From the NCBI GenBank assembly GCA_030062745.1, contig CP099846.1, positions 2,542,001-2,606,000 of the forward strand: 64,000 bases of DNA. The letters run 5' to 3'. The position numbers were made by a program, and so were the translations under genes. The notes below the pieces were generated by a model. That model was not told the DNA's origin. It made no database searches and saw only the letters and a program-made list of their open reading frames with translations. This stretch comes from Capitulum mitella (Eukaryota; Arthropoda; Thecostraca; Pollicipedomorpha; Pollicipedidae). This document shows, in pieces, positions 1 to 13,100 of this stretch. The stretch's first letter is position 1. Every line of letters begins with the position of its first letter.

Positions 1-1100
1 AGCTGTGCGTGCGTAGTTATATATGTTGCAACAAAAAATAATGGAAAAGGCGAGTATTGTTTTCTTAATTTTCAGATTTTGATGCATTTTTTGCACGGCT
101 TCTGTCAAAAAACGTCATTGAATGTTGCAATTAAAACTTAAACATTCCTTTTTTCAATCAAAGTCACGTGATATCTGGGAACGTCACAGCAAGGCATCAA
201 TAGTTAGAATGTAGTGCGCTATGTTTGTATCAGAAAGGTGTTTTTTATACACGTTTCACATCGGCCGACATTACCTGTTTCGGCCCCACCCCGCGCTGTT
301 ATGTTTGCGTGAAGGCTTACGGAGGTAAAAGTTGCATAAAAACATTATTGACTTGGGCGGTCGTATCAGAGACTTATGCGTTTACCATCCCCTTAGCTCT
401 GATGTATGCAAATGTGCGAACATGAAGCACAATGCTTGATAGATATTTGTGACAGCATTGTGATGAAACGAGCTGCGTTCCAGTAGCTTCTCTAGGTGCC
501 ACCTTTAAGATTCATGTACCCCTTAGATGCCCCTTGTATGTTATAGAATAAGGGGCATAAGACTCAAACACATACTTTTCTTACACAAATTCATACTGAT
601 CTCATAGTTTTGTCAACAAATCTTCAGAAATCGGCCTGATGCTTGATTCTTGCATCCTAGAGGCCAAGGGCGTTGGCATACTGATTCTTAATCCTAATTA
701 CCTTAGGTTTTGGCACATCATGCAGATGTATTTGCATTCATTCATGCATGATGTCTTCCTCTCCTTCTTTAAGCTTGCTCACTGCATCTCCAAGAAAGCA
801 AATGGAAACTAAATAATCAAGCAGAAGTAGCATTAAATTATGATTATAGCCAAATAGAATTCTATTTTGCATTTAGGTTAATATTAATTCCTTTGATTCA
901 CTCCTGATCACTGCACATATTTTTATTTCTTGAAGGGAATATTCCATCTTTGTTGGCTTAACATAGAAATACTAAGTTCATTTAAAGATGCTGCTCAAAT
1001 GATGTTATTGCTCAGTTTCCTGAAAAATGTGAAAGCTGTCTTACCTAAATATAAGGTTGGTGATTATCATTATTTTCAACTCAGCTTGTGCATTTTTCAG
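1..1100. other. 5' flank of lgd, no supported coding gene
   Basis: AT-rich stretch without a convincing coding exon. The first coding exon of lgd is preceded by a pyrimidine-rich acceptor ending at 1100, so at least one untranslated 5' exon should lie here or left of the window. A possible donor (GAG then GTAAAA) is at 325, but nothing else supports it. No TATA box or initiator could be assigned. Confidence 0.4.
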
Positions 1101-1158
1101 AGCCAAGAACATGGCTGGAAGAAGAAAACAGAAAACTAATGGAGGTGATTTATCACAG
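1101..1158 (+). CDS. lgd: lgd exon with start codon (residues 1-16)
   Basis: The acceptor TGCATTTTTCAG ends at 1100 and the donor CAG/GTTAGT follows 1158. ATG at 1111 has A at -3 and G at +4, a strong initiation context, and opens a basic start MAGRRKQK. Ten untranslated bases precede it in the exon. It ends in phase 0, matching the next exon. Confidence 0.8.
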
Positions 1159-4100
1159 GTTAGTTGTGGTGTTCCTTTTCACAAATCACATGCAAGATAA
1201 ATCATTGCCTTTGTCAACTACAGTGAATGAGTGCACATGAATCATGCTAACAGCCACATGATGTGTATCTTTTTGTATACAACCACCATTCCTGATACAA
1301 TGTATTCTGTCTTGCCTCATAATTTGTCTTCCTTGGGAACAGGCAGTATACCACCACACCCTGTAGTGCTCCATCTGTGGTGACTGTGTCCTCAGTATGG
1401 CCTGATGAATGTTGGCGGTGCAGACATGGCTGGCCTGGCACCAGATGATGACTTGGATGTGTCTGATGCTGCCCTGGAAGATGAACTGGCCCAGCTACTG
1501 GCTGGCGCCGACCTGCAGCCAGGCCGGCCAGCACGGCAGAGTGAGTACGGTGCCTGGCTTGGCCCAAGCTCTGATCCAAACATGGCCAATCCCGCTGCCT
1601 CACCATTGTTGCAGCTGGCCATATCTCAGTGAGCTGTGTTGTTTGCTTTCCTTTCGTTACTTCCTGACTGCAGCCATTGTCATCTCTCTCGTTCCGGCTC
1701 TTGCTGTGCTGCTCTCACTTCTAGTCCGTGGCCACAGAGAAACGACGGGCGCCAGACGGCTTGGATGCCATGGTGGCCGAGAGCATGCGGGATGCAGACG
1801 ACATCTCGGACGTGGACGAGAACGACCCGGACCTGCTGGTACGGCGCCACTGCATCGCGCCGGAGCGCCCAGGGCGAGGGGCGTGCCAGACGTTCAGCGG
1901 GAGTTCCGGGACTTAAAACAAATCTGCGGAAATTGGTCCTCATTGTTGCTGCAAGATATGCCACTGTCGATCTGTAAACATTACAACACACTTTGATCGC
2001 AAAATTCGCGTAAAGGTATACTTTGTGAAGCAGTGAGAAAGCCCATGGCATATTGTTATGTCACGTCTAGTCTGAATGTCGCTGTCATTTAGCGAATCAG
2101 AAACGCTGGATTCACGCTGTACTGATGCGATCCCGGGTGTGCAGTTCACGGTGTATTGACGCAGTGCCGGGTATGCGGTTCACGGTGTGCTGACGTGGAC
2201 CAGAATATGCAGCTGATGGTGAACTGATGTTGTCCCGGGTACGTCTGCAGGCGGAGCTGGCCGAAGTGACCGAGGGTGCGTCCCCGGCCCCCTCACCGTC
2301 CCGTCCGGCCCCGGCCCGGCCCGCCCCTGCGGCTCCCGCTCCGGCCGCCCCTGCTCCTGCTCCCGGCTCCAGCTCCTGCTCCTGCTGCCGCGCCGGCGGC
2401 CGGCGGGGACATGGTCGCCGCTGCTGCTGGAACGGGTCGAAATGTACCGCGTGGCGGAGGCCAACGCCAAGGAAGCGGGGCAGACCAGCCGCGCCAGACG
2501 GTCAGTCGCTGTCGGCCGCTGCAGCCGAGTCGTTCTGGTGAGGTGTCAGCTGTAGACAAAGCTGACGCAGTGCGACGGTTCGGGCCCAGAAATTTCCAAT
2601 TGCACGCACTGTCTGTGTCTGTGACACCTTGCTGGACGAATGTGGCCACGTTGGTGTCAGCCTTGGTGACTGTTTGGATTCCACGGTATGCTGTGGCCGT
2701 TTCGCACGCGAGCAGGTGGTCATGGATGGTTTGAGCGTGTTTGGGAATAGGATTTAGTCATCAGGCTGCCGTGTGTGCGTAGCTACTCCGGCTGGTCACA
2801 TGTTTGCATTTGCGGTCGTGAGTGTGTGTGTGAAAATTTCAGGCTGTTTTGCAGTCATGGCGAAGTCACTCCAGCTTGATTTCCGTTCACATTTTGCCGT
2901 AGAAACGTTTATATTAAATCCGTATTCAGTGCGTGCAATGCTGCACTGGCCAAGGATCCGAAATCAGGAGGCAAACATGTGGAAGTACAGGACACCTAGG
3001 CTTCCGTTGCAACTGCGATTGCCCGCATAACGGCAGGTTGGTCTCCTGCACGGGACAGCAAGTCGACCAGACCTCTCCGTCGCCAGGTTCGGCCGCGGCC
3101 TGAAGACCCTGGAGGACATGCTGCGCAAGGCGAAGGCGGGCCGGGCCATCAGCGAGGAGGACATTCCTCCGCCGGTGTACACGGGAGCGGCGCACCGCGC
3201 CCCCGCCCCCGCCCCCGCCCCCGCCCCGGCCGCCTCGGAACCAGCCGACGCACCGGCCGAGAGTGGTGAGCGGGGCGCACCAGCCTGTGCAGCAGATAAT
3301 AGTTTTGCTGGACGTGCCGAACAGTTCGCTGACTACGCTCATTCGCCGACGTATGTGGTTGAGTTTTAATTTCGGCACGTCTGCTCAATGGAAAATCATG
3401 TTAATGGAAATGCGTAAATGGAAAATGGTGGTAAGTGTATGGCTTAACTGGAAAAGAAATATCCGGGTCTTGCTATGTTCAGGCACAGATGTGCTTGCCA
3501 TGCAGTGACATTGAAGTGATAGGCATCTGTGTGCGTTGTGTACGCGTAGCTAAACACATACCATCCACGTAATTGGTATTTTTCCAATGCAAAAAAAAAA
3601 AACGGTAGCGTGATTACAGTTACCCTGCATGTGACAGCAGAAGTGAGTAGTTGCGACGTTAAATGACCCTGGCAATCAAAGACATCTATGCGAGTCCCTA
3701 ACCGGCCAGCTCAGTAGATCTGCTCCGACGCGGCGTCCGTCTGCCGCCCGCAGCCGAGCCGGCCGAGCCGACGGAGCAGCCCTCGCCGGCGAAGGTGGAC
3801 CGAGCGGAGGAGCCAGAGCCGCCCGCCGCCGCCGGCCACCCGCGGCTGGCCGAGGTCCAGCACAGGATGGCCCAGTACAAGCACGCGGCCGTGCTGGCCA
3901 AGAAGGCCGGTGACAGGGGGACCGCCCTGCAGTATGTGCGCTTCGTCAAGGTGCGTGGCGGGTTTCGCCCGCACAGGGCGCAGTCACGTGTGTGGTGCCG
4001 TCAGGTGTTGATTGTGGCTGCTGCCGCATAGGGCGCAGTCACGTGTGTGGTGCCGTCAGGTGTTGATTGTGGCTGCTGCCGCATAGGGTGCAGTCACGTG

Positions 4101-7100
4101 TGTGGTGCCGTCAGGTGTTGATTGTGGCTGCTGCCGCATAGGGTGCAGTCACGTGTGTGGTGCCGTCAGGTGTTGATTGTGGCTGCTGCCGCATAGGGTG
4201 CAGTCACGTGTGTGGTGCCGTCAGGTGTTGATTGTGGCTGCTGCCGCATAGGGTGCAGTCACGTGTGTGGTGCCGTCAGGTGTTGATTGTGGCTGCTGCC
4301 GCATAGGGTGCAGTCACGTGTGTGGTGCCGTCAGGTGTTGATTGTGGCTGCTGCCGCATAGGGTGCAGTCACGTGTGTGGTGCCGTCAGGTGTTGATTGT
4401 GGCTGCTGCCGCATAGGGTGCAGTCACGTGTGTGGTGCCGTCAGGTGTTGATTGTGGCTGCTGCCGCACAGGGCGCAGTCACGTGTGTGGTGCCGTCAGG
4501 TGTTGATTGTGGCTGCTGCCGCACAGGGCGCAGTCACGTGTGTGGTGCCGTCAGGTGTTGATTGTGGCTGCTGCCGCATAGGGTGCAGTCACGTGTGTGG
4601 TGCCGTCAGGTGTTGATTGTGGCTGCTGCCGCATAGGGTGCAGTCACGTGTGTGGTGCCGTCAGGTGTTGATTGTGGCTGCTGCCGCACAGGGTGCAGTC
4701 ACGTGTGTGGTGCCGTCAGGTGTTGATTGTGGCTGCTGCCGCATAGGGTGCAGTCACGTGTGTGGTGCCGTCAGGTGTTGATTGTGGCTGCTGCCGCATA
4801 GGGTGCAGTCACGTGTGTGGTGCCGTCAGGTGTTGATTGTGGCTGCTGCCGCACAGGGTGCAGTCACGTGTGTGGTGCCGTCAGGTGTTGATTGTGGCTG
4901 CTGCCGCATAGGGCGCAGTCACGTGTGTGGTGCCGTCAGGTGTTGATTGTGGCTGCTGCCGCACAGGGCGCAGTCACGTGTGTGGTGCCGTCAGGTGTTG
5001 ATTGTGGCTGCTGCCGCATAGGGTGCAGTCACGTGTGTGGTGCCGTCAGGTGTTGATTGTGGCTGCTGCCGCACAGGGCGCAGTCACGTGTGTGGTGCCG
5101 TCAGGTGTTGATTGTGGCTGCTGCCGCACAGGGCGCAGTCACGTGTGTGGTGCCGTCAGGTGTTGATTGTGGCTGCTGCCGCATAGGGTGCAGTCACGTG
5201 TGTGGTGCCGTCAGGTGTTGATTGTGGCTGCTGCCGCATAGGGTGCAGTCACGTGTGTGGTGCCGTCAGGTGTTGATTGTGGCTGCTGCCGCATAGGGTG
5301 CAGTCACGTGTGTGGTGCCGTCAGGTGTTGATTGTGGCTGCTGCCGCACAGGGCGCAGTCACGTGTGTGGTGCCGTCAGGTGTTGATTGTGGCTGCTGCC
5401 GCACAGGGCGCAGTCACGTGTGTGGTGCCGTCAGGTGTTGATTGTGGCTGCTGCCGCATAGGGTGCAGTCACGTGTGTGGTGCCGTCAGGTGTTGATTGT
5501 GGCTGCTGCCGCACAGGGCGCAGTCACGTGTGTGGTGCCGTCAGGTGTTGATTGTGGCTGCTGCCGCATAGGGTGCAGTCACGTGTGTGGTGCCGTCAGG
5601 TGTTGATTGTGGCTGCTGCCCTGGCGTTCACGCGCAGTGTGGGAATGTGTGGTGAATATCACGTGCCGCATTTGCGTCTGTATCATCAGTTCGTGAACAG
5701 CGTCTGATTCACAGCACCGTTGCCAGTCCGGACAGTGGGACTGTCTCGGTGTATCCTCGTACCCTCCGCGGGTTAGCAGACCTTACTGTTCCCTGCACTG
5801 GTGCCGGCACACGAGCCCCGTGCGTGCGTCAGCGCCACTGCGGACCGGTGACGGCCGTGCCTGGCCACTCGGCAGGCGTTCGAGCAGACGCTGGCGGCCA
5901 TGGAGGCCGGCGGGGCGGTGGACCTGAGCGACATGCCGGGGCCGCCGCCGCCGCCGTCGGCCGCCGGCGGCTCGGCCCAGCGGCCGCCGCTGGAGCGCGG
6001 CGGCTCCACTCGCGGCGGCATGCCGCTCGACGAGCCGGTCGTAGTGCCCGAGGGCGGGCCGCCGCCGGCTGACCCGGCCCTCTACAACGCGCCGCCGCCG
6101 CCGGCCACCGTGATGGACGCCCTGCAGCAGCGGCTGGCCCGCTACAAGGTCAGCGGCCGACCGGAACGGAGTCAGTGGACTGACTGACCGACGGCAGTGT
6201 CCGGTCTGGCGTGGTGCTGTTGGACCGTGCAGCCGGAAGTGCCTGACCATAGTCCAGTGCACTAAACCAGGCCGGCTGACTCAGAAACCAGGTAGCCAGG
6301 TTAATAAACCATATAGCTAAAGCTAGCAATGCCCACCGACGGCGAGCGCATTAAAAGCAAACATTTTGGACTAGTCCAGACCCCTCACAGGACCACGGAC
6401 GGCCAGCCAGCAGGTGGCTCGTTATTGGGCGGTTTTGCTGGCCAGCTGATGTTCCGCCGACGTGTTGGATTCGATCCGTCATCCGATGTTGCCCGACGTC
6501 TCCGTTACGTGACGTTACCTGGAGTCCGCCACGTCGCGGCATCAGACGTCCCCATCACCTGACGTCGGTCCGCTGACGCGGCACGTTTCCAGCAAGAGGA
6601 GGACGAGGCGAAGGAGGCGGGTAACGGCAGCAAGGCGCGCCGCTTCGGCCGGATCTGCAAGCAGTACACGGACGCCATCCGCCAGCACCAGGCCGGCAAG
6701 GCCGTGCCGTTCGACGAACTGCCCACGCCGCCAGGTGAGCGGGGCGGAGACGACTGAGCGGTGGGCGGAGACAGAGGCGGAGACAGAGGCGACCCGGGGG
6801 CAGGGCGGAGACAAACCCAGGGTCGAGGTGAAGGCGAACCTGGGAGGAGACGATCCCGGGGGCGGGGGAGACGGCAAAAGGACAAAGGACGACGCGTGCT
6901 AGGGCGGAGACGACACGGACGGGGTGGAGATAACCCCGGGGCGGGGCGGTGGTGTAAACGGCCACCGCGTGGACCAGAAGTTCTGGAAGAGCTGGGACGG
7001 GATTGCACGCGGTATAGCGTTGGCGAAGTGGACTGTCTGACGCAACGCAGTATTGAGTCAGAATGGGCTCGTGGGTCCCAGCTGCAGCTGTTTGAGGCCG

Positions 7101-10100
7101 CTGTCGGGTGGAGTGATTCGTAGTGCGTCGTAGATCGCAGAGAAGTTCATAATGTCATGGTTGCCCCGTGGACCGCAGGGGGCCAGTGTGAGTAAACGTC
7201 GGAGCTGAAGTCGGGAGGGCGGGCTGATGTTTCCGGCGTCGATTCACGAGTCGCAGAAGTGTCACTTTCGTCGCATGCCTGGCCTGTGTGTGGACGGGTT
7301 CGCTCCGTGCTGGTCGGCGGTCTGGCTCGTTGTGCGGTGTGGTCGGCCTGACAGCGGCCGTGCCTCTGCTGGCCTCTCCGTGCCGACCTGACGCCGTGCA
7401 GCGCTGTGACCTGCCCGTCCCCGCCCCCGAGACCCGTCTGTCTGGTCTGATGACGTCTGGTCTGTCCTGCAGGGTTCGGCCCGATCCCGATCGAGGGCGG
7501 CCCGGCGGCGGCGGCGGCCCAGCCGGCGGCGCCGGCCGAGGCCGCCGAGCCGCGGCCGGCCGCCGCCCGTCGGTCCGTCACCAGGCAGCCGTGTGAGTGG
7601 GCGACCCGCCCCCCTCGGCGCCGCCGGCACCGGCTGGGGCACCGGGGCTGACGTGAGGAATACGTGTGCCGCTGTCCCGGTAGAATGCAGGCTATCCCCG
7701 TTTTATGGCGAACCCTTCGCTGGCCGAGATGTCGTTGCATCATCCCGGAAAAGTCACGTTCTAACAGAGGAAAGCGGCGCCGGGGTGATGACACGTTCGC
7801 CCTGGTTGATTGATTGTTTATTGGGGCTTAGTGGCGCACCGACTTCGATGTCGTTCGGCGCCCAGAACTGGTGCACTGACAGTGGGCAACTCAGAGTCTG
7901 GCGCAAAATGAGGATAATCTGTAGTCCATCGGGATCCAGTACCTGTCGGGTGTGAGGTGAAGGAGGCATGCCGATGTTCACGTTCAGGACGGAACGGACG
8001 TCAGCTGTCGGGGACTGCTCCTCTCTGGAGAGAGATTTGCCCCCCATGTGCCTCGATGGCTGCCGATTTGTGCCAGTGCAGGGCGACGTATTTCCCGTTG
8101 TTCTTTCGCAGCCTGCTCGCCCTCGCTACACCAGAGGGCCGCTTTGCTTCGGAGGTGTTTGGCGAGCGGGTCCTGCTGACTCCCGCGTTTGTCAGTGGCG
8201 CCGCGTTCCTCGTGTGAGCCGGCTGTCTGCCGAGGGGCGTGTCGACACGTGCCACCACGTGCCGCCACGTGCCACCACGTGCCGGCTGTGACGCGCGCCA
8301 CCCCGCCGCCAGCGGCCGGCCAGGAGACGCGGCAGCAGAAACAGATGGCGCTGCTGGAGTCGCGGCGACGGCTCTTTATGCAGGCGGCGCTGCAGGCCAA
8401 GAAGGCCGGCGACATGGCCACCGCGAAGGAGTACCTGCGCTCGGCCAAGGGCTTCGAGCCGCTGCTCGAGGCCACCGCCAACGGCCTGCCCGTCAACATG
8501 GACTCGGTGAGGCGGCGGAGGCGGTGGCGCGCCCGTGGTGACGGCGGAGTGTCGTGTGCGGTTGTGGGGACGAGCGGATAGGAATCGTCTGACTCGAGGG
8601 GTATGTCCGTGTCACGAAGGGCCTGGGCGAGGGCGGAGGTCGGTGTTTGGGAAGCGGGCAACGGTTGTTTGCGAAGCGGGAAGACATAACATGTGCTGTC
8701 CATCGTGGCTTTTGATTTGATTGTGGGGGCTAATGTCCAGGGGCGATTGTGCGTCCCAGCTGTCCATTTGGGAAGTGTTATTATTTTCCGCGGGCCAGTG
8801 AGGCCATTTTCATACATGCATCGTTGTGAGGGACATGAAGATCACAGTTTGATCTTTATTTCTTGATGACCTGCTGAGGTGCCGTGTCGGAGTCGCGAGC
8901 GACCTGTTTTACCGTGAGACACTGTTCGTCGGTCTTGCTGACGCCGCTGACGCCTCCGCCGGCCGGGGCAGCTGCCGATCCCGCCACAGCACCGGTCCAA
9001 GGCCAGCACCGACTTCGAGATCGTGTCCAGGGACGAGGTGAAGGAAGCGGGCCGCGACGACGACCTGGCCAAGCTGTTCGAAAAGCTGGAGGCTGACCTG
9101 ATCAGGCAGGCCACGGTGGGTGGTGGCGCCGCCCGACGGGGCGGGGACGGAAGGACTGGCTGGGCTTCTGCCCGTGGGCGCGGAACAGGGAGGTGACATA
9201 GCGGCGCGTGCCGTGGTCTTCGGTGGTTTGCCGCTCGCTGCTGCCCGTGCGCGGCGACGGAAGTTCTGGAGTCCGTGCTGACCTGGGGTTTGCGAGGTCG
9301 TTTCAGTTTGCGTCAGTCGCGAAGATACTAGCAGTTTTGCCTCTCATCGTCGTTGGCAGCGTACAGGAAATTGCCCGTTTTTCTGCCCTGTCTTGGTCGG
9401 TGGCCAGTGCTGAGTCTGCACCTCTGGTATCATCCCGTTGCAGATGTGCCAGACGAACCGGGACCACTTCCAGTCGCTGGGGGAGGTGGCGCAGGCCAAC
9501 AAGTTCGACAGGTTCTCGCAGAACAGCCTGAAGGACCTGGACGCTCTCAGGCACGCCTACCGCCGCGGCGACTTCGTGCCCAAGTTCCACTACGAGACGC
9601 GAGAGTTCGAGATTGTCAAGTAGGTGGACTGGTGGCCGTTCATTTGGCTGCAGTTTTGTCGTGGGCAGCTGCCGCTGTTACGCTTTTCACCTCTTGACAG
9701 ATTACTTGTTCAGGGGAGGAGCAGTAGAAGTTTGCTAAACGTGGTAAACTGATGTTAGGCAATAAAATCGCAATAGCTTGATAATATAAAGATATTAAAA
9801 TAAGATAGATGATGACATTAAGATATTGCAATGCAGTAAAGAAGCTGTAGCACTGCGATGGCTATGGCGTTGGAGTTGAAAGAGACACATTTCGAGTAGG
9901 GTCACTTTGCACCGTCAGCCGTTCAGTTCTTATAGATCTCTTAACTTGTTGCTTTTATTACAGTTGCAGATCGAGAGACGATTTGTTTTACCGTTGTGTA
10001 TGTATTGATGCATTGTATATGTATGGATAGGTATCGCACGTGTCTGTGCCCAAGCGGGGGAAGGCCTTTTGGCCCGGGTACGCAAGCGTCATATTTCCCG

Positions 10101-13100
10101 TCCTTTAAACGCCTCTCGTTCAGCCTTACGACATAGTTATTTTACTTATCATTGTGCTCAGAAAAGTGTTGAGATGCCAGCAGGGACCAGTGAATATGGT
10201 CATTCGTGTTGAAACCTCTGCGCGAGTAGTGCTGGGTGTAAATTTTGCCCATCGCTATTCCATCTCGCTGAAAGCTGACCCCGACTTCCTTGTAAGTTAC
10301 GACATAGCGTAATAGTCGCTACTGAAGTGTTTTTCCTCTTAGCATCTTGTTTGAAAGGTAACACCAAGTGTATGGAACCGTTCAATGTTTGAAGTTGATT
10401 CGGCGTTATTAGTAACAATTCTGGAAACCACAGTGTTGTCCCCTAGAGCGGTCTCTGACTGAAGTGGCCGGTATACCCATTCCCCGTGTGGGAAGGTGCT
10501 GCATCAGGGGTCGTCACGGGTTCCGAAGGAATGCGTGGCCCCTTGTGTTGAGTTGCTGCGTCATTGTATACCGCCTCAGGCTGCGGCGTGATGGTGAACG
10601 TCCTCTGTCGGCGTAGTGTGACCCCGATCGAAGTGTTTTTGGCACCGCCGGGCACCTGGCGGTTGCGCGGCAGACTCAACGATCCTCAGTGGCTCCAGCC
10701 GGCCAGTAGTTGAGTCCTGTAAACACTCCCCCCCGGCCGGATGAGCCGCCAGCCCGGATGGCGGCTGACCTCGCCCGATGTTTTGACGCCCCCCCCCCCT
10801 GGGTTCCGCCGCGGCCCCTGTCTGCAGATAGGCGCCGCGTGTGTCTGGCGGCTCTGCCGGCAGAGGAGCTGTGCCGCTGGACTTTGTCCGGTGGTTGGGC
10901 AGACCCACTGTACAGTTTTCCGTACTGGCCAGAGAGCTGGCGCTCACACGGGACCAACCGCAATACTTTGCACCTTAGGTCGGTGTCTCAAACCGCAGCT
11001 AGCTCCGTTTGTGTTTGTAGACCGCAGAAGACGTTTACGTTACTTGTACGCGCACATTTAGCGGAACAGGTCATGTAGTTGTCTGGAAATGTGAGACATA
11101 TTCAGCCTCCCTTGCATTTTTTGCAGTACTTCGTTTTGTTTAATGTCCACCATAATGTCTGTCTTAATACAGACGTGTTCGTTTTCAAGTAGCCTAGCGT
11201 AGGCAGTACTCGGCCTTTTCATTCTGCTCCTTGCGTTTGAAGGGCTGATCGAGAGTAACCCTACTCCAGTCCTCTGTGACACCCGGAAACCTGACGTCGG
11301 AGGACTAAAATAAACTGACTTATCGTGTCACTCCTCCCGAAGAACGAAAACAGTGTATGAAAAATGCTCCAAAAACCTCAAAATCAAACTTTTTTGGAAG
11401 CATTCGTTGCCATAATGCGACGTTCTGCGTTGCTTTTCTCCCTTTAGTCGTCACGCTTGATTACTCATTATCACTAGTCCCCTTCATAATCTGTACTGTT
11501 GCTCACCATTGACTGTCACATGTAGTCTCGTTTTATCATTCTCCCTCATGATCTGTACTCTTAATCATCAATTTCCCTTATTATCTGCACTCTTCATCAT
11601 CAGTTTCCGTAATTATCTGTACTCTTCATCATGATTCTCCCTCATTATCCATACTTTTGGTTATCAGCATCCATTCATCGGTACTTTCGGTCATCATTAT
11701 CCTCGTTGGTTCTTGATCTACCCTTGATCTCCATCTTCCCGTGATCTGTACCTTTAACAAGAAGCCTGCCTCGTGATCTGGTAGCCAGTGTCCCTGATAA
11801 TTTGGTAGCCGTGGTCTCTGGTGGTTTGTTTGGCCGCCGCTGTCTGCCCCGTGGCGTGGCGTCCCCGGTCTGTCTCCTCCCCATGGGCCTCGGATTCAGG
11901 GCTGACGGCTTCTTCCTGCTCCCTCGCAGGGCGTGCACCGACCTCAGCAGCAACGAGTTGGAGCTGACCATCGTCCGCGGCATCAACTATAACGTGCCGA
12001 ACCCCAAAGACGTGGACACTTACGTCAAGTGGGAGTTCCCTTGGCCTCAGGTCCGCGCGAAACGCTCCGGGCGTCGCGATTTGTCGAGGAGGCGGGGGAG
12101 GGGGTTGTTGAGCTGTATGGCGTCCCGTATGGTCCAGGCCTGGCACACGGGAATAAGCTTCTGTCCGTTCGAGCTTAATCGTTAAGTCCGTGGTGTCGGA
12201 AAACATTGCAATGGCAGCATGATAGGAGTACCATAACTTCACGACTTAGAAGTGACGTTGTTTCGGTGGCGTAGCATGAAAAGAACGGTACGAGGGTTCT
12301 TCGTCCCCCCGACGTTTTGGAATTCGCGGGACTTCGGTCAGCGTAGGTTTTTGTGCCTGCTCTGGCGTTTGTTTGACAGCATTTTACCGCTAGCGGGAAC
12401 TGACACGTCGTTTTTAAACAGTCTCGTGTTCGCTGGCGTGTTTGTCCGGACGTTGTCGCTGATGACCTTGAGGAATGATGTGAATCTTATCTCTGGAAAT
12501 TTACCAGGATATCGCGGCCAGTTTCATGGAATATGTTCGGTGTAACTGAGTGTTGATCGTTGCCGGCTTCGAGATAATGTACTTGCAAGTCTGTCATATC
12601 ATTTTAGCGCCGATGATTAGTCCGCTGGGTGCGCTTTTACGGCTTGGCTGTGTGATTGTGCCATTAGACTTAACTCAACGTCAACCTGACGTAACGTCAT
12701 GACCTGACATGACGTTGCGAGATCTGGTTTTTGTAGGCGCAGGGTTTTTACCAATAACGTAGACGGTGATGCCGTTTCTTGTCATGTCTTGTAATGTTTT
12801 CGACGTTTTGTGATTGGAGATAATTTTTTTTTATTGCTTGTCATTCTCTGCCCAGCTGACGGTGCCGTCACATCTCTCTGTGCCTTGTGTTCGTTTGTTT
12901 ATACTCCACCGTGCCGCGTCCAGGAGGCGCCGACCTACGACAAAACGGGCAAGGTGAAGAACACAAACAACCCGGACTACGACGCCAAGTTCATGATCGC
13001 CATTGACCGCGGCTCGCGTTCCATGATGCGGATCTTCCGGCGCCAGAGCATCAAATGCGAGGTCTGGGAGAGAGGGTAAGTGGGGCCTGCGCAGCCTACG

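Noticed and set aside
1725..1838. Earlier acceptor (TAG at 1723-1724) for lgd exon 3
   Set aside because: It would join out of phase with the strong donor at 1541; the AG at 1736-1737 restores the conserved frame.
2276..2372. Micro-intron starting at GTGCGT (2276) in lgd exon 4
   Set aside because: The only downstream AG (2371-2372) gives the wrong phase for this donor. An alternative donor at 2266 fits phase but is weak and would delete conserved residues, so a base error is preferred.
3971..5620. Regular array considered as a CRISPR-like locus
   Set aside because: There are no unique spacers; units are contiguous and nearly identical, in an intron of an animal gene. It is a minisatellite.
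7984..8817. 277-codon open frame on the - strand
   Set aside because: It lies antisense to the DM14-4 exon of lgd and reflects the GC-rich codon bias of that exon and its introns.
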